Assembly (NCBI GenBank): GCA_002471345.1
Contig: DKPS01000067.1
Coordinates: forward strand, 1 to 21,851
Length of the DNA stretch: 21,851 nucleotides
Direction: 5' to 3'
Source of the DNA: Saprospiraceae bacterium UBA7328
Lineage (GTDB): Bacteria; Bacteroidota; Bacteroidia; Chitinophagales; Saprospiraceae
The notes beneath the pieces were generated by a model that did no database searches, was not told the DNA's origin, and saw nothing but the letters and a program-made list of their open reading frames with translations. The first letter of the stretch is position 1, and each line of letters starts with the position of its first letter. A program made the translations under genes and the position numbers. Positions 1 through 7,703 of the stretch are shown here, piece by piece.

Positions 1-194
1 TTTTTAATGCCTTTATAAAAAAGACAATTGGGACTATCGTATTCTTTTGATAGTTGCTCATCTGAAAGGTTTTGAGTAAGATAAATTTGCATGTTTTCAG
101 GAGTATTATGGATACTATAGCTATCTATAAAAGTCTTTCTCACGAAATGAAAAGCTTGCTCCAGTTCTGTTTTTTTTACTTCTGATATGACCAT
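1..194 (-). CDS. GNAT-family N-acetyltransferase, N-terminal part (cut by window edge)
   Basis: A minus-strand reading frame opens with ATG at 192-194 and stays open to the window edge, giving 64 complete codons. The product begins MVISEVKKTELEQAF and continues with a segment containing HNTPENMQIYL and, later, SPNCLFYKG. This layout (a TF-x-x-Y helix, NTPEnm-x-x-Yl, then a partner-dependent strand after a P-N/x-FY motif) is typical of the first third of small GNAT acetyltransferases, which transfer acetyl from acetyl-CoA to an amine. The acetyl-CoA-binding motif lies outside the window, so the substrate cannot be judged. It starts 3 nt after the stop of the HMG-CoA reductase gene and is very probably co-transcribed with it. 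No strong Shine-Dalgarno is visible; the leader is A-rich. Confidence 0.7.
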   Translation of the reverse strand, partial: MVISEVKKTELEQAFHFVRKTFIDSYSIHNTPENMQIYLTQNLSDEQLSKEYDSPNCLFYKGIK

Positions 195-197
195 GTT

Positions 198-1361
198 TTA
201 TCTGTTTCTACCAAGGGATTCATGACTCGATACCCATTCGTCTGCAAGAACAGCGCCACTTAATGAGAGTTCACCACAAAGTGCTGTGGCGGCAACAATT
301 TCTGCAAATTTATTCACTTTGCCACTACCATAACAATCCATAATTTCAAGACATTCTCTTTGTGTAGGAAGTGACGTTCCACCACCATATGTCGCAACTA
401 TTAATGCAGGTATAGTAATAGAAAAGTAGTAGTCACCATTGTCTAAAATTTCAGGATATATAATGGCAGCACTACTTTCTGCCACATTGGCGACATCCTG
501 ACCACAGGCTATAAACATTGCCGTAATTCCATTTGCTGAATGAGCTCCATTGTTAACAGAACCGCTGAGTAGTGAACCTGTAGTGCTTAATCCTCTCTGA
601 TAAGCCATTGTTTTAGCATCTACTCTAAATGTTTCTTTTATTAGGTCCTTTGGTACAGTAATCTCTGCTACGACCCTCTTCCCTCTAGTTTTGATATAGT
701 TGATATATGAATGCTTCTTGTCGGTGTCAAAATTGGCAGCTAAGGAGAACTTTTCTAGACATTTAGGTTTTTGAGCTAAGATCCAATTACATGCCTCTCT
801 CGTGGCCCTCGTGACCATATTCTGTCCTGCAGCATCACCAGTATGAAAGTTAAATCGCAGCCATATCATCTTGGAGGCCGTGTACTGCTCTATATCTATC
901 AACTTGGCAATGCTAGAAGTGCTTTCAGATAATTCTTTTATTTGTGCGTAATTATCATCTACCCACTTGCCAAATTCACGAGCACGACGGGCATCTTTAA
1001 ATACAAAAATGGGAGCCCTATTCATCTTGTCTTCTATGACTGTAGTTTTTACACCACCTAATGCAGAACACAATTTCATGCCTCTGTTGTAGCTAGCAAC
1101 TAGAGTTCCTTCAGTTGTTGCCATTGGAATTAAAAATTCTCCTTTAGCATGCTCACCATTCACAAGTAGTGGTCCTGCTAACCCAACTGGAACTTGGGCA
1201 ACACCAATGAAGTTCTCAATATTTCCTTCAGTAACTTCTGGATTAAAAGAATATTTGTGGAGGTGAAAAGCTTCTTTTTTTGTTTGCTGATTGAGAAATC
1301 GTTGTCTTTCAGATACGATGTCGTCGGCGTAATTATTGATTTTATTTCGTGGTATTTTCAT
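198..1361 (-). CDS. hmgA: Hydroxymethylglutaryl-CoA reductase, class I-like
   Basis: The 387-residue product reduces HMG-CoA to mevalonate, the committed step of the mevalonate route to isoprenoids, presumably in the cytosol. Class I features visible in order: ENFIG and PVGLAGPL (residues 49-65), ATTEG with the catalytic Glu (E84), a GDAAGQNM nucleotide-binding segment (175-182), DTDKK with the catalytic Lys (K215), ACGQD with the catalytic Asp (D289), and the C-terminal SSHESLGRN with the catalytic His (H380). The length fits a soluble catalytic domain without the membrane region of eukaryotic forms. The usual GDAMGMNM is changed to GDAAGQNM. The class II pattern (as in Pseudomonas mevalonii) is not present. 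The start at 1361 is chosen because it gives a sensible N-terminal helix and no better codon is seen upstream. The next gene (GNAT) begins 3 nt after the stop. Confidence 0.93.
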   Translation of the reverse strand: MKIPRNKINNYADDIVSERQRFLNQQTKKEAFHLHKYSFNPEVTEGNIENFIGVAQVPVGLAGPLLVNGEHAKGEFLIPMATTEGTLVASYNRGMKLCSALGGVKTTVIEDKMNRAPIFVFKDARRAREFGKWVDDNYAQIKELSESTSSIAKLIDIEQYTASKMIWLRFNFHTGDAAGQNMVTRATREACNWILAQKPKCLEKFSLAANFDTDKKHSYINYIKTRGKRVVAEITVPKDLIKETFRVDAKTMAYQRGLSTTGSLLSGSVNNGAHSANGITAMFIACGQDVANVAESSAAIIYPEILDNGDYYFSITIPALIVATYGGGTSLPTQRECLEIMDCYGSGKVNKFAEIVAATALCGELSLSGAVLADEWVSSHESLGRNR

Positions 1362-1657
1362 TGATCGAAATGCTTTATTCGGTATTTTTATTTTATATCC
1401 CTAACCTTTCTTTTAAAAGATCGGTTGATGTTTCTGCAAGAATGATTTGCGTGTTGTAAAGCTCCTCTCTTTATTCCATAGTGAGGTTTCTAAATATTGG
1501 TACAATCGTACATAATCAATTCAAGACTTTCAGGAATGATATTCATACGATTCACGTTTAACTTTTATTCATTTGACTTGAAGAAAATCACCTGTAAAAT
1601 AGAAAATTCTCATGTTCGAGCTTAAACTATATTTGCAGCGATTTATTAATCACATTA
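1362..1657. other. Divergent intergenic region between HMG-CoA reductase and ABC transporter genes
   Basis: No credible gene is seen in these 296 nt; the longest reading frames are very short. The right end carries a promoter-like element for the ABC transporter (listed separately). I could not find a clear TAnnTTTG element for the leftward HMG-CoA reductase gene. No convincing hairpin or RNA gene is visible. Confidence 0.5.
1628..1635 (+). promoter_or_regulatory. Bacteroidota-type -7 element upstream of ABC transporter gene
   Basis: TATATTTG followed by CAGCG matches the TAnnTTTG -7 consensus of primary sigma promoters in Bacteroidota and lies 22 nt before the ATG at 1658. A good TTTG/TTG -33 partner at the usual 19-21 nt distance is not seen, so the call is tentative. 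Confidence 0.4.
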
Positions 1658-3439
1658 ATGAGAGTGAAATCAGATTCAGAAAATAAAGGAGAAAAGAAAA
1701 ATTGGAAATCCCTATTATGGGTATTTCAGTTTATAAAACCTTACAAATGGTATTTCATTTCGGCACTAGTAATACTCAGTGTAGGAAGTTTACTATTTCT
1801 AGTCATCCCTGATTTAGCGGGAGAAATGGTGAATGTAGCCACCGGAAAAGACTCAAAATATGGATTGGACTTGACCCAATTGGGGATTGTAATATTTGTT
1901 GTCTTAGCTATACGATCAGTTATTTCATTTGTCATTGTTATTCTTTTTGCCAATGTATCTGAAAGAGGAATGGCAGATCTAAGAAAAGGACTCTATGATA
2001 AATTGATTTCTCAATCCGTCGGTTTTTTCGAAAGCCAAAGAATTGGAGAGTTGTCTAGCAGAATAACCGCTGATGTAGAGCAATTGCAGTCTGTATTCTC
2101 TATGACCTTGGCAGAATTTATGAGACAAGGGACGATTTTAATAGTAGGAATAGGTGTATTAGCTTACCTCATGCCAGACCTATTCTTGATCATGTTACTA
2201 ACCATTCCCGTTGTTGTAGTTTTAGCCATCTATTTCGGTAGATACATTAGAAGATTTTCGAAGAAGAGACAGGATCAATTGGCTGATACAAATACAATAG
2301 TAGAGGAGACTTTCCAAAACTTTAGTGTGGTGAAGTCTTTTACTAATGAACTTTATGAATCGCTCAGATATCAAGAATCATTAAAGAAAATGGTGAAAAT
2401 ATCTCTTGACTTTGCAAAGGTGAGAGGTTTGTTTTTTGCCTTTTTGGTCTTTCTTATGTTTGGTGGTATTCTCTTCATTTTGTGGCAAGGAGCATTTATG
2501 GTACAAAGAGGAGAAATGGATTCTGGAAATCTATTATCATTTGTGATTTACACGGTGATGATAGGTGGTGCTATAGCAAGTTTAGGAACTTTATATACGA
2601 CTATTGCTGGTGCTATTGGAGCCACAGAAAGAGTAAAGGAAATCATGTCGAGAGGAGTAGAGTTGGATATGTCTGTGAAAAGTGATGGCGGAAATATATC
2701 AGGTGATATTCATTTTAATCATGTTTCTTTTTCTTACCCAAGTAGAACGGAAGTTACTGTACTTCAGGATGTTACATTTGAAGTGAAAAGAGGTGAGAAG
2801 ATAGCGTTGGTTGGGCAAAGTGGTAGTGGAAAGTCCACTCTTGTAAAATTGTTAATGAGATTCTATGAACCTTCACAAGGTAGCATATCTATAAATAGTA
2901 AATCTTTAGAGTCATATCCTTTAGGTGAATTGAGATCTAGTGTAGGAATAGTCCCCCAAGAAGTAATCCTATTCGGTGGAACTATAAGAGAAAATATACT
3001 TTATGGCAACCCTGATGCAACTGAAGAAGAGGTAAAGGCAGCAGCTGACAAGTCTAATTGTCTTGAATTTATAGAGTCCTTTCCGAAAGGGTTTGATACC
3101 ATAGTAGGGGAGAGGGGCATTAAACTTTCAGGAGGACAAAAACAAAGAGTGGCTATAGCCCGGACTATTTTAAAAGACCCTAATATTCTTATCCTTGATG
3201 AAGCAACCAGTTCATTAGATGCTGAATCAGAGCGACTGGTTCAGGAGGCATTGGATGTCTTAATGGAGGGAAGAACATCCATTATTATTGCGCACAGATT
3301 GGCTACCATCAAAAATGTGGATTGTATCTATGTATTGGAACATGGAGAAATCAAAGAAGAAGGCGATCATGAGAGCCTTATTGAAAAAGAAGGTGGCATC
3401 TATAGGAAATTGGCGAAGTTGCAGTTTGATATGGTATAA
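1658..3439 (+). CDS. ABC exporter half-transporter (fused permease and ATPase), MsbA/ABCB type
   Basis: The 593-residue protein has an N-terminal transmembrane domain (about residues 30-320, six hydrophobic helices) and a C-terminal nucleotide-binding domain. Visible ATPase motifs: A-loop Tyr in FSYPSR (Y360), Walker A GQSGSGKST (386-394), Q-loop (Q434), signature LSGGQ (490-494), Walker B ILILDE (510-515), D-loop SSLD (518-521) and switch His (H546). It should work as a homodimer or heterodimer in the inner membrane, exporting a hydrophobic or amphipathic substrate using ATP. The family includes lipid A and drug exporters, and the sequence alone does not tell which. Its position just before murB hints at an envelope role, but this is weak evidence. 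ATG at 1658 has an A/T-rich leader, normal for this phylum. Its stop is 11 nt before murB. Confidence 0.93.
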   Translation: MRVKSDSENKGEKKNWKSLLWVFQFIKPYKWYFISALVILSVGSLLFLVIPDLAGEMVNVATGKDSKYGLDLTQLGIVIFVVLAIRSVISFVIVILFANVSERGMADLRKGLYDKLISQSVGFFESQRIGELSSRITADVEQLQSVFSMTLAEFMRQGTILIVGIGVLAYLMPDLFLIMLLTIPVVVVLAIYFGRYIRRFSKKRQDQLADTNTIVEETFQNFSVVKSFTNELYESLRYQESLKKMVKISLDFAKVRGLFFAFLVFLMFGGILFILWQGAFMVQRGEMDSGNLLSFVIYTVMIGGAIASLGTLYTTIAGAIGATERVKEIMSRGVELDMSVKSDGGNISGDIHFNHVSFSYPSRTEVTVLQDVTFEVKRGEKIALVGQSGSGKSTLVKLLMRFYEPSQGSISINSKSLESYPLGELRSSVGIVPQEVILFGGTIRENILYGNPDATEEEVKAAADKSNCLEFIESFPKGFDTIVGERGIKLSGGQKQRVAIARTILKDPNILILDEATSSLDAESERLVQEALDVLMEGRTSIIIAHRLATIKNVDCIYVLEHGEIKEEGDHESLIEKEGGIYRKLAKLQFDMV

Positions 3440-3450
3440 AACCGAATGGA

Positions 3451-4446
3451 GTGATCAGCCTTAAGCCATACAATACTTTCAGATTAGACCATTATTGTGA
3501 AGAATTGCACTTCATTCATTCTGAAAGAAATATTCTAGATCTCATACCTTTTGTTTCTGCTCCATTGGTCATCGGTGGAGGTAGTAATATTCTTTTGACA
3601 AAAGATCATACTGCACCTGTTCTAATAAATGAAGTTAAAGGGAAGGAGATAGTTGGACATGATGATGAATCTGTTATTGTGAAATTGGGAGGTGGAGAAA
3701 ACTGGCATGACGCGGTTTTATGGGCTGTTGAAAATGATTTAGGAGGAATAGAAAATTTGAGTCTTATTCCTGGAAAATGTGGTGCTGCTCCTATTCAAAA
3801 CATTGGTGCATATGGGGTTGAAATTAAAGATGTTTTTGAAAGATTAGATGCCATAGACTTGGACACAGGTTCCAAATGCTATTTTAACAATTCCGAATGT
3901 CAGTTTGGGTATAGAAATAGCGTTTTTAAAAATGCTCAAAAAGGAAGATATTTTATATTACATATCTATTTGAGATTAACTCTGCCACAACATCATTCAT
4001 TAAATCTTGAATATGGAAAAGTCGCAGAGATTATTGGCGCTAAAAAGATAACGTCACCTACTATTTCTGATGTATCTGAAGCAATTATAGAAATAAGGCA
4101 AACCAAATTGCCAGATCCAGATCTGATTCCTAATTGTGGCAGTTTTTTTAAGAACCCAATTATACCGCAAAAGCAATACGAAAGATTGAAGACTAAGCAT
4201 GCCGGTATCCCATCATATAATTATGCAGAAGGATGGGAAAAAATACCTGCAGGATGGCTCATTGAGCAATGTGGATGGAAAGGAAAAATAAAGAATGGAG
4301 TGGGTTGCCATAAAGACCATGCTCTTGTTATTTGCAATTATGAGGCTCAATATGGAAGGCAAATTGAACGATACTATAAGGATATAATTAATTCAGTGTC
4401 AAAAGTTTATGGAGTTGTTCTCGAACCTGAAGTCAATATTTTGTAA
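3451..4446 (+). CDS. murB: UDP-N-acetylenolpyruvoylglucosamine reductase MurB
   Basis: MurB uses NADPH and FAD to reduce UDP-GlcNAc-enolpyruvate to UDP-MurNAc, the second committed step of peptidoglycan precursor synthesis in the cytosol. The 331-residue product follows the E. coli (type I) pattern: LKPYNTFRL at the N-terminus, FAD-binding GGGSNILL (42-49) and GGGENW (80-85), PGKCGAAPIQNIGAYG (107-122), FGYRNSVF with the catalytic Arg (R155), NCGSFFKNP with the proton-donor Ser (S231), and LEPEV with the catalytic Glu (E327). The start is GTG at 3451: the in-frame stop at 3427-3429 closes the upstream side, and no ATG or TTG lies between that stop and the conserved LKP motif. The gene lies 11 nt after the ABC transporter stop and is likely co-transcribed and translated in part from ribosomes ending there. 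Confidence 0.96.
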   Translation: MISLKPYNTFRLDHYCEELHFIHSERNILDLIPFVSAPLVIGGGSNILLTKDHTAPVLINEVKGKEIVGHDDESVIVKLGGGENWHDAVLWAVENDLGGIENLSLIPGKCGAAPIQNIGAYGVEIKDVFERLDAIDLDTGSKCYFNNSECQFGYRNSVFKNAQKGRYFILHIYLRLTLPQHHSLNLEYGKVAEIIGAKKITSPTISDVSEAIIEIRQTKLPDPDLIPNCGSFFKNPIIPQKQYERLKTKHAGIPSYNYAEGWEKIPAGWLIEQCGWKGKIKNGVGCHKDHALVICNYEAQYGRQIERYYKDIINSVSKVYGVVLEPEVNIL

Positions 4447-4519
4447 TTTAAATAAATGTGAAATTGGCATTTATAAGAATTATAAATTAGACACTTTCGT
4501 TTTGAAGAAAACATTCAGA

Positions 4520-5233
4520 ATGAAACACTTATTTTTTATTTTTCTCTTAATTTCTGACACAACGTTAATGGCTCAAAACAACACCATGAATAAAACTGTA
4601 ACTGTAACAGCAAATGCTACAATGGAAGTAAGTCCTGATGAGGTTGTTTATTCTATTAATATAAATCAAAAAAGACCTTCATTCGAACAAGCTTACGATG
4701 CATTGGATAAAGAAATTAACAAGGCAATAGACCTTCTGATAAAAGAGAAAGTTAAGAAGAGTGCGATCAAGACTACTACATATAATGTTCAGAAAAATTA
4801 TCGATGGAAAGGAGATAAAAGAATGGACGATGGATTTATTGCTACTTCAAGAATAGAAGCCAAAACAGTGTTAGATACCCGTAGAATCAATAAAGTATTG
4901 GCAAGGTTTGGAAAAGTTTCCCCTGATCTTAATCTAAATGTTGGATTCTCTATATCTGATGATCTTTTGGAAATTACCAATGAAAAGCTTTTAACTAATG
5001 CAGTAATAAGAGCAAAAAAGAAAGCTAATATTATATGTACAGCTCTAGGGAAAAGACTAGGTGATATTTCATCTGTTACCTATAATGAAGGCGGTTATTC
5101 TAGACCTGTTGTTTATCATAAAAGTATGGCACGTTCTAGTACTATGGCAATGGATGAAAATGCAGGAAGTATAGAAAATGTGAAGGAGATCAAAATGGAT
5201 CTAAATGTTCACAGTATTTGGGAAATAGAGTAG
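4520..5233 (+). CDS. SIMPL domain (DUF541) periplasmic protein
   Basis: The product (237 residues from ATG 4520) begins MKHLFFIFLLISDTTLMAQN, a clear signal peptide with a probable cleavage after the AQ region, so it should be periplasmic or surface associated. The mature part contains VTVTANATMEVSPDEVVYSI, the hallmark opening strand of the SIMPL/DUF541 family (BP26/OMP28-like, oligomeric beta-alpha proteins of uncertain function). Further family features are DxxxNKAIDLL, the TTTYNVQKNY strand, and a late RAKKKANIICTALGKRLG helix followed by the S-x-V-x-YNEGG turn. The reading frame extends back to an ATG at 4409 inside the end of murB, but that would place 37 extra residues before the signal peptide, so 4520 is preferred. 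Function is not established. Its stop is 4 nt from the stop of the convergent MlaD gene. Confidence 0.85.
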   Translation: MKHLFFIFLLISDTTLMAQNNTMNKTVTVTANATMEVSPDEVVYSININQKRPSFEQAYDALDKEINKAIDLLIKEKVKKSAIKTTTYNVQKNYRWKGDKRMDDGFIATSRIEAKTVLDTRRINKVLARFGKVSPDLNLNVGFSISDDLLEITNEKLLTNAVIRAKKKANIICTALGKRLGDISSVTYNEGGYSRPVVYHKSMARSSTMAMDENAGSIENVKEIKMDLNVHSIWEIE

Positions 5234-5237
5234 AATT

Positions 5238-6302
5238 TTATTCCTTTTCTTCCTTAGGTATTTCATCAAATCCTGGGTCACCCTCTGGATATTCATAAGC
5301 TTTACCTTTTCTACCAAAAACACTAAATCGAACGTATCTTTTAGGATGTAACCTGAAGTCTTGCATCAAAAGATTCATATTCTGATATAGGGTCTCATCT
5401 TTCATGAATTTACCTATAGTACCTTCTCCGTTTTCAATATCTGATAAGATCCCATCAATTTTTGTGAAAGAACCATTTACCTGTGCGACACTACTTTGAA
5501 GATCAGTGAGGAGCGCATTAGTTTTGTTGAATGTTTCGTCTGTTTTGTTGATTGTCTCACCTAGATCAGCTTGAGCCACTTGATTTGAGATAGTATTGAC
5601 ATTATCCATTATAGACTTTATCTCTCCACTACTCTTTTCTAGACTAGCTGTAATATTGGCCATGTGGGATATGGTTGTTTCCAGATCAGAATATGTCGCT
5701 TTAGTGAATTTGTCCATTGTAGAGGTTAGCGATGCAAGGTTTTGCATTGATATTTCCATATTTCGGAGACTGCGAGCAAAACTATTATCAGCGTTTTCTC
5801 CATTCGCAGCACTCATGACACTATCCATTATTCCTCCTACCTCACCTCTCAAGATGGCCAGATGATTTTTAAGATCTTCTTTTGGAAGTATAGTTTCTAA
5901 AATACTTCTAGAGGCGCTGATCATTCTATCGCCATCTTCAAGGCAATCTGTTTGACACAGATCATCAAACATGAGCACTATTTTCTTAGACCCCACTAAG
6001 CTGTTGGAGGTGCTTAAGGTAGCTTTTGTGTTTTTTGGAAAACGATAATCTCCTTCTACCTCAAAAGCAATGAGCATCGACTTAACATTTTCTGGATTTA
6101 AGGAAATCTTTTGAATAGAACCAATGCTAAACCCATTGATTTCCACTGGAGCTGATACTTCAAGACCTTCTACATTATCATATACGACTTTGTAAGTTCT
6201 GACGGTGTGAAGGATGTTTTTACCTTTCAAATATTGATATCCCCATAGGGCTGTAGCAATTATGATAAGTGAAAGAAGACCAAGCTTTAATTCTCGGGAC
6301 AT
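5238..6302 (-). CDS. MCE/MlaD-family lipid-transport protein
   Basis: The 354-residue protein starts with one inner-membrane anchor (about residues 7-25, LGLLSLIIIATALWGYQYL), followed by an MCE domain (about 37-113) with YDNVEGLEVSAPVEINGF and VGSKKIVL. MCE rings bind phospholipid and shuttle it between inner and outer membranes with an ABC ATPase (MlaF) and permease (MlaE), which are not in this window. Residues about 150-300 look like long amphipathic helices rich in N, S, T and K, consistent with a helical tube. The C-terminus has the GEGTIGKFMKDETLY and HPKRYVRFSVFGRK motifs that I associate with the Bacteroidota version. A cysteine pair (DLCQTDCLEDG) near the end of the MCE domain could form a disulfide. 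It converges on the SIMPL gene with 4 nt between stops. Confidence 0.88.
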   Translation of the reverse strand: MSRELKLGLLSLIIIATALWGYQYLKGKNILHTVRTYKVVYDNVEGLEVSAPVEINGFSIGSIQKISLNPENVKSMLIAFEVEGDYRFPKNTKATLSTSNSLVGSKKIVLMFDDLCQTDCLEDGDRMISASRSILETILPKEDLKNHLAILRGEVGGIMDSVMSAANGENADNSFARSLRNMEISMQNLASLTSTMDKFTKATYSDLETTISHMANITASLEKSSGEIKSIMDNVNTISNQVAQADLGETINKTDETFNKTNALLTDLQSSVAQVNGSFTKIDGILSDIENGEGTIGKFMKDETLYQNMNLLMQDFRLHPKRYVRFSVFGRKGKAYEYPEGDPGFDEIPKEEKE

Positions 6303-6337
6303 AATAAGATGATGTTAGTACATAATTTTTCGGATCG

Positions 6338-6345
6338 CGAAGATA
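6338..6345 (-). promoter_or_regulatory. Candidate -7 element for MlaD gene
   Basis: Read on the minus strand, TATCTTCG fits TAnnTTTG with one change and lies 35 nt before the MlaD start codon. A CTTTAA stretch about 18 nt further upstream is a poor -33 match. Tentative. Confidence 0.28.
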
Positions 6346-6579
6346 TGATATATGTGTCTTAAAGACTCGTTAAATGAGGCCGCCAAAACGACTCAATTAC
6401 TTTATTTGGAAATATATATTAGAAGTCAGCAAGAAAATGATGAAGTAATACTGGAAAAATGCTGAATTTTATAATAATTCCAAGCAGTTTTTTTTAAGTT
6501 TCATACTTATTATTGAAAATAATATTTTCATTTTTGTTCACTTTCAGAACTAATATCTTCATATGCTATATCGCCTCAA

Positions 6580-6609
6580 TTGACAAAAGTGACGCTCCAT
6601 TTGATTTTG
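6580..6609 (+). promoter_or_regulatory. Candidate promoter of epimerase-DUF1611 unit
   Basis: TTG at 6580-6582 is followed after 19 nt by TGATTTTG at 6602-6609, which differs from TAnnTTTG at one position. The spacing is right for a Bacteroidota -33/-7 pair and would give a leader of roughly 40 nt before the ATG at 6659. Confidence 0.35.
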
Positions 6610-6658
6610 TAAAAAAAGCACAAATATTTTTTCAGTTATAAATCTTTAAAAAAGCCAA

Positions 6659-7693
6659 ATGAGATTATTTTCTAGAATCATACAAATTAAGAAACGGTTT
6701 CCATTGACAATAAGTCGAGGAACCCACACTGGCTCAAGTAATTTATTTGTTGTGATTGACGACGGTGAGCATAAAGGAATTGGAGAAATGAGTCCTAGCA
6801 AAGATCCAAGTGATCCAAATTCTGAGGACTGTAAAAATATTCTGAATGAGTTTTGGAAGGATATTAATCCAAAATTGGGTATCAAAGAGATTTGGCAATT
6901 AGCAAAAGATAAAAATATAGCACCTTATGCTATAGCAGCATTGGATATTGCATTATGGGATTTGAAAGGAAAGAAACAGAATGAATCTATCAGAACTATG
7001 CTTAATATGCCATTGCCTTCCGCCCCAACTAGTATCACTCTTGGTATTATGAGCCCAGAGGAAGTAGCTATTCGTATTCCTTTGTTATTTGAAAATCAAA
7101 AATTCAAATCGTTAAAAGTAAAATTGGGCTCTCCTGATGGGATCGAATTTGATAAAGCGATGTTTAGTCAAGCTTTAGAATCTTCCAAAGAATTTGATGT
7201 AATCTGTCGTGTTGATGCAAATGGAGGATGGAATTTGGAACAGGCTAAACGAATGACTGAGTGGCTTGCTGAAAGAAATGTAGATTATATAGAACAGCCA
7301 TTAGCAAAAGGTGATGAGGGTAATCTTAAGAATCTTTACAAAAATAGAGCATTGCCAATTTATGTCGATGAATCATGCAATTACGCAGAGGATATAGAGG
7401 AGTGGCATGAGTATGTAGATGGTGTTAATATAAAACTTATGAAATGTGGAGGAATCACAGGTGCTGTAGAAATTTTAGAAAGCTGTAAAACTCATAATTT
7501 AAAAAGCATGATTGGTTGTATGGGGGAATCTTCTGTTTCAATTTCTGCAGCTGCCCAGATAAGTGGAGTCATCCAGCATATTGATTTAGACTCTCATTTA
7601 AATCTTAGCCCTGATCCTGCTACAGGTGCAGAGTTGATTGATGGAATTCTAATGCCCAATGATCTTCCTGGACACGGGGCGAAACTCAAATAG
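6659..7693 (+). CDS. Enolase-superfamily dipeptide epimerase / N-acyl-Glu racemase-type enzyme
   Basis: The 344-residue protein belongs to the muconate-lactonizing subgroup of the enolase superfamily. Visible catalytic features: the KxK base pair in LKVKLG (K153, K155), metal ligands D186 (VDANGGW), E212 (IEQP) and D237 (VDES), the second base K259 (NIKLMKCGG), and the late GCMGESSVSISAAAQ segment (286-300), which is characteristic of L-Ala-D/L-Glu epimerases and relatives. Such enzymes epimerise the Glu alpha-carbon in L-Ala-Glu dipeptides from peptidoglycan, or racemise N-acetyl-Glu (DgcA). The DUF1611 gene starts 10 nt after its stop, and DUF1611 proteins include DgcN, the D-Glu N-acetyltransferase that works with DgcA. 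N-acetyl-D-Glu racemisation is therefore a serious alternative. Fold and mechanism are secure; the substrate is inferred. Confidence 0.9.
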   Translation: MRLFSRIIQIKKRFPLTISRGTHTGSSNLFVVIDDGEHKGIGEMSPSKDPSDPNSEDCKNILNEFWKDINPKLGIKEIWQLAKDKNIAPYAIAALDIALWDLKGKKQNESIRTMLNMPLPSAPTSITLGIMSPEEVAIRIPLLFENQKFKSLKVKLGSPDGIEFDKAMFSQALESSKEFDVICRVDANGGWNLEQAKRMTEWLAERNVDYIEQPLAKGDEGNLKNLYKNRALPIYVDESCNYAEDIEEWHEYVDGVNIKLMKCGGITGAVEILESCKTHNLKSMIGCMGESSVSISAAAQISGVIQHIDLDSHLNLSPDPATGAELIDGILMPNDLPGHGAKLK

Positions 7694-7703
7694 AATATAA
7701 TTT

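Larger units (their letters stand above)
6303..6658. other. Divergent intergenic region, MlaD / epimerase
   Basis: These 356 nt carry no convincing reading frame on either strand. They are very A/T rich and should hold the promoters for both flanking genes; one candidate for each is listed separately. I see no clear hairpin, riboswitch or repeat. Confidence 0.5.

Noticed and set aside
4409..4519. Upstream ATG start for the SIMPL gene
   Set aside because: It would overlap murB by 38 nt and place 37 residues before an obvious signal peptide beginning at 4520.
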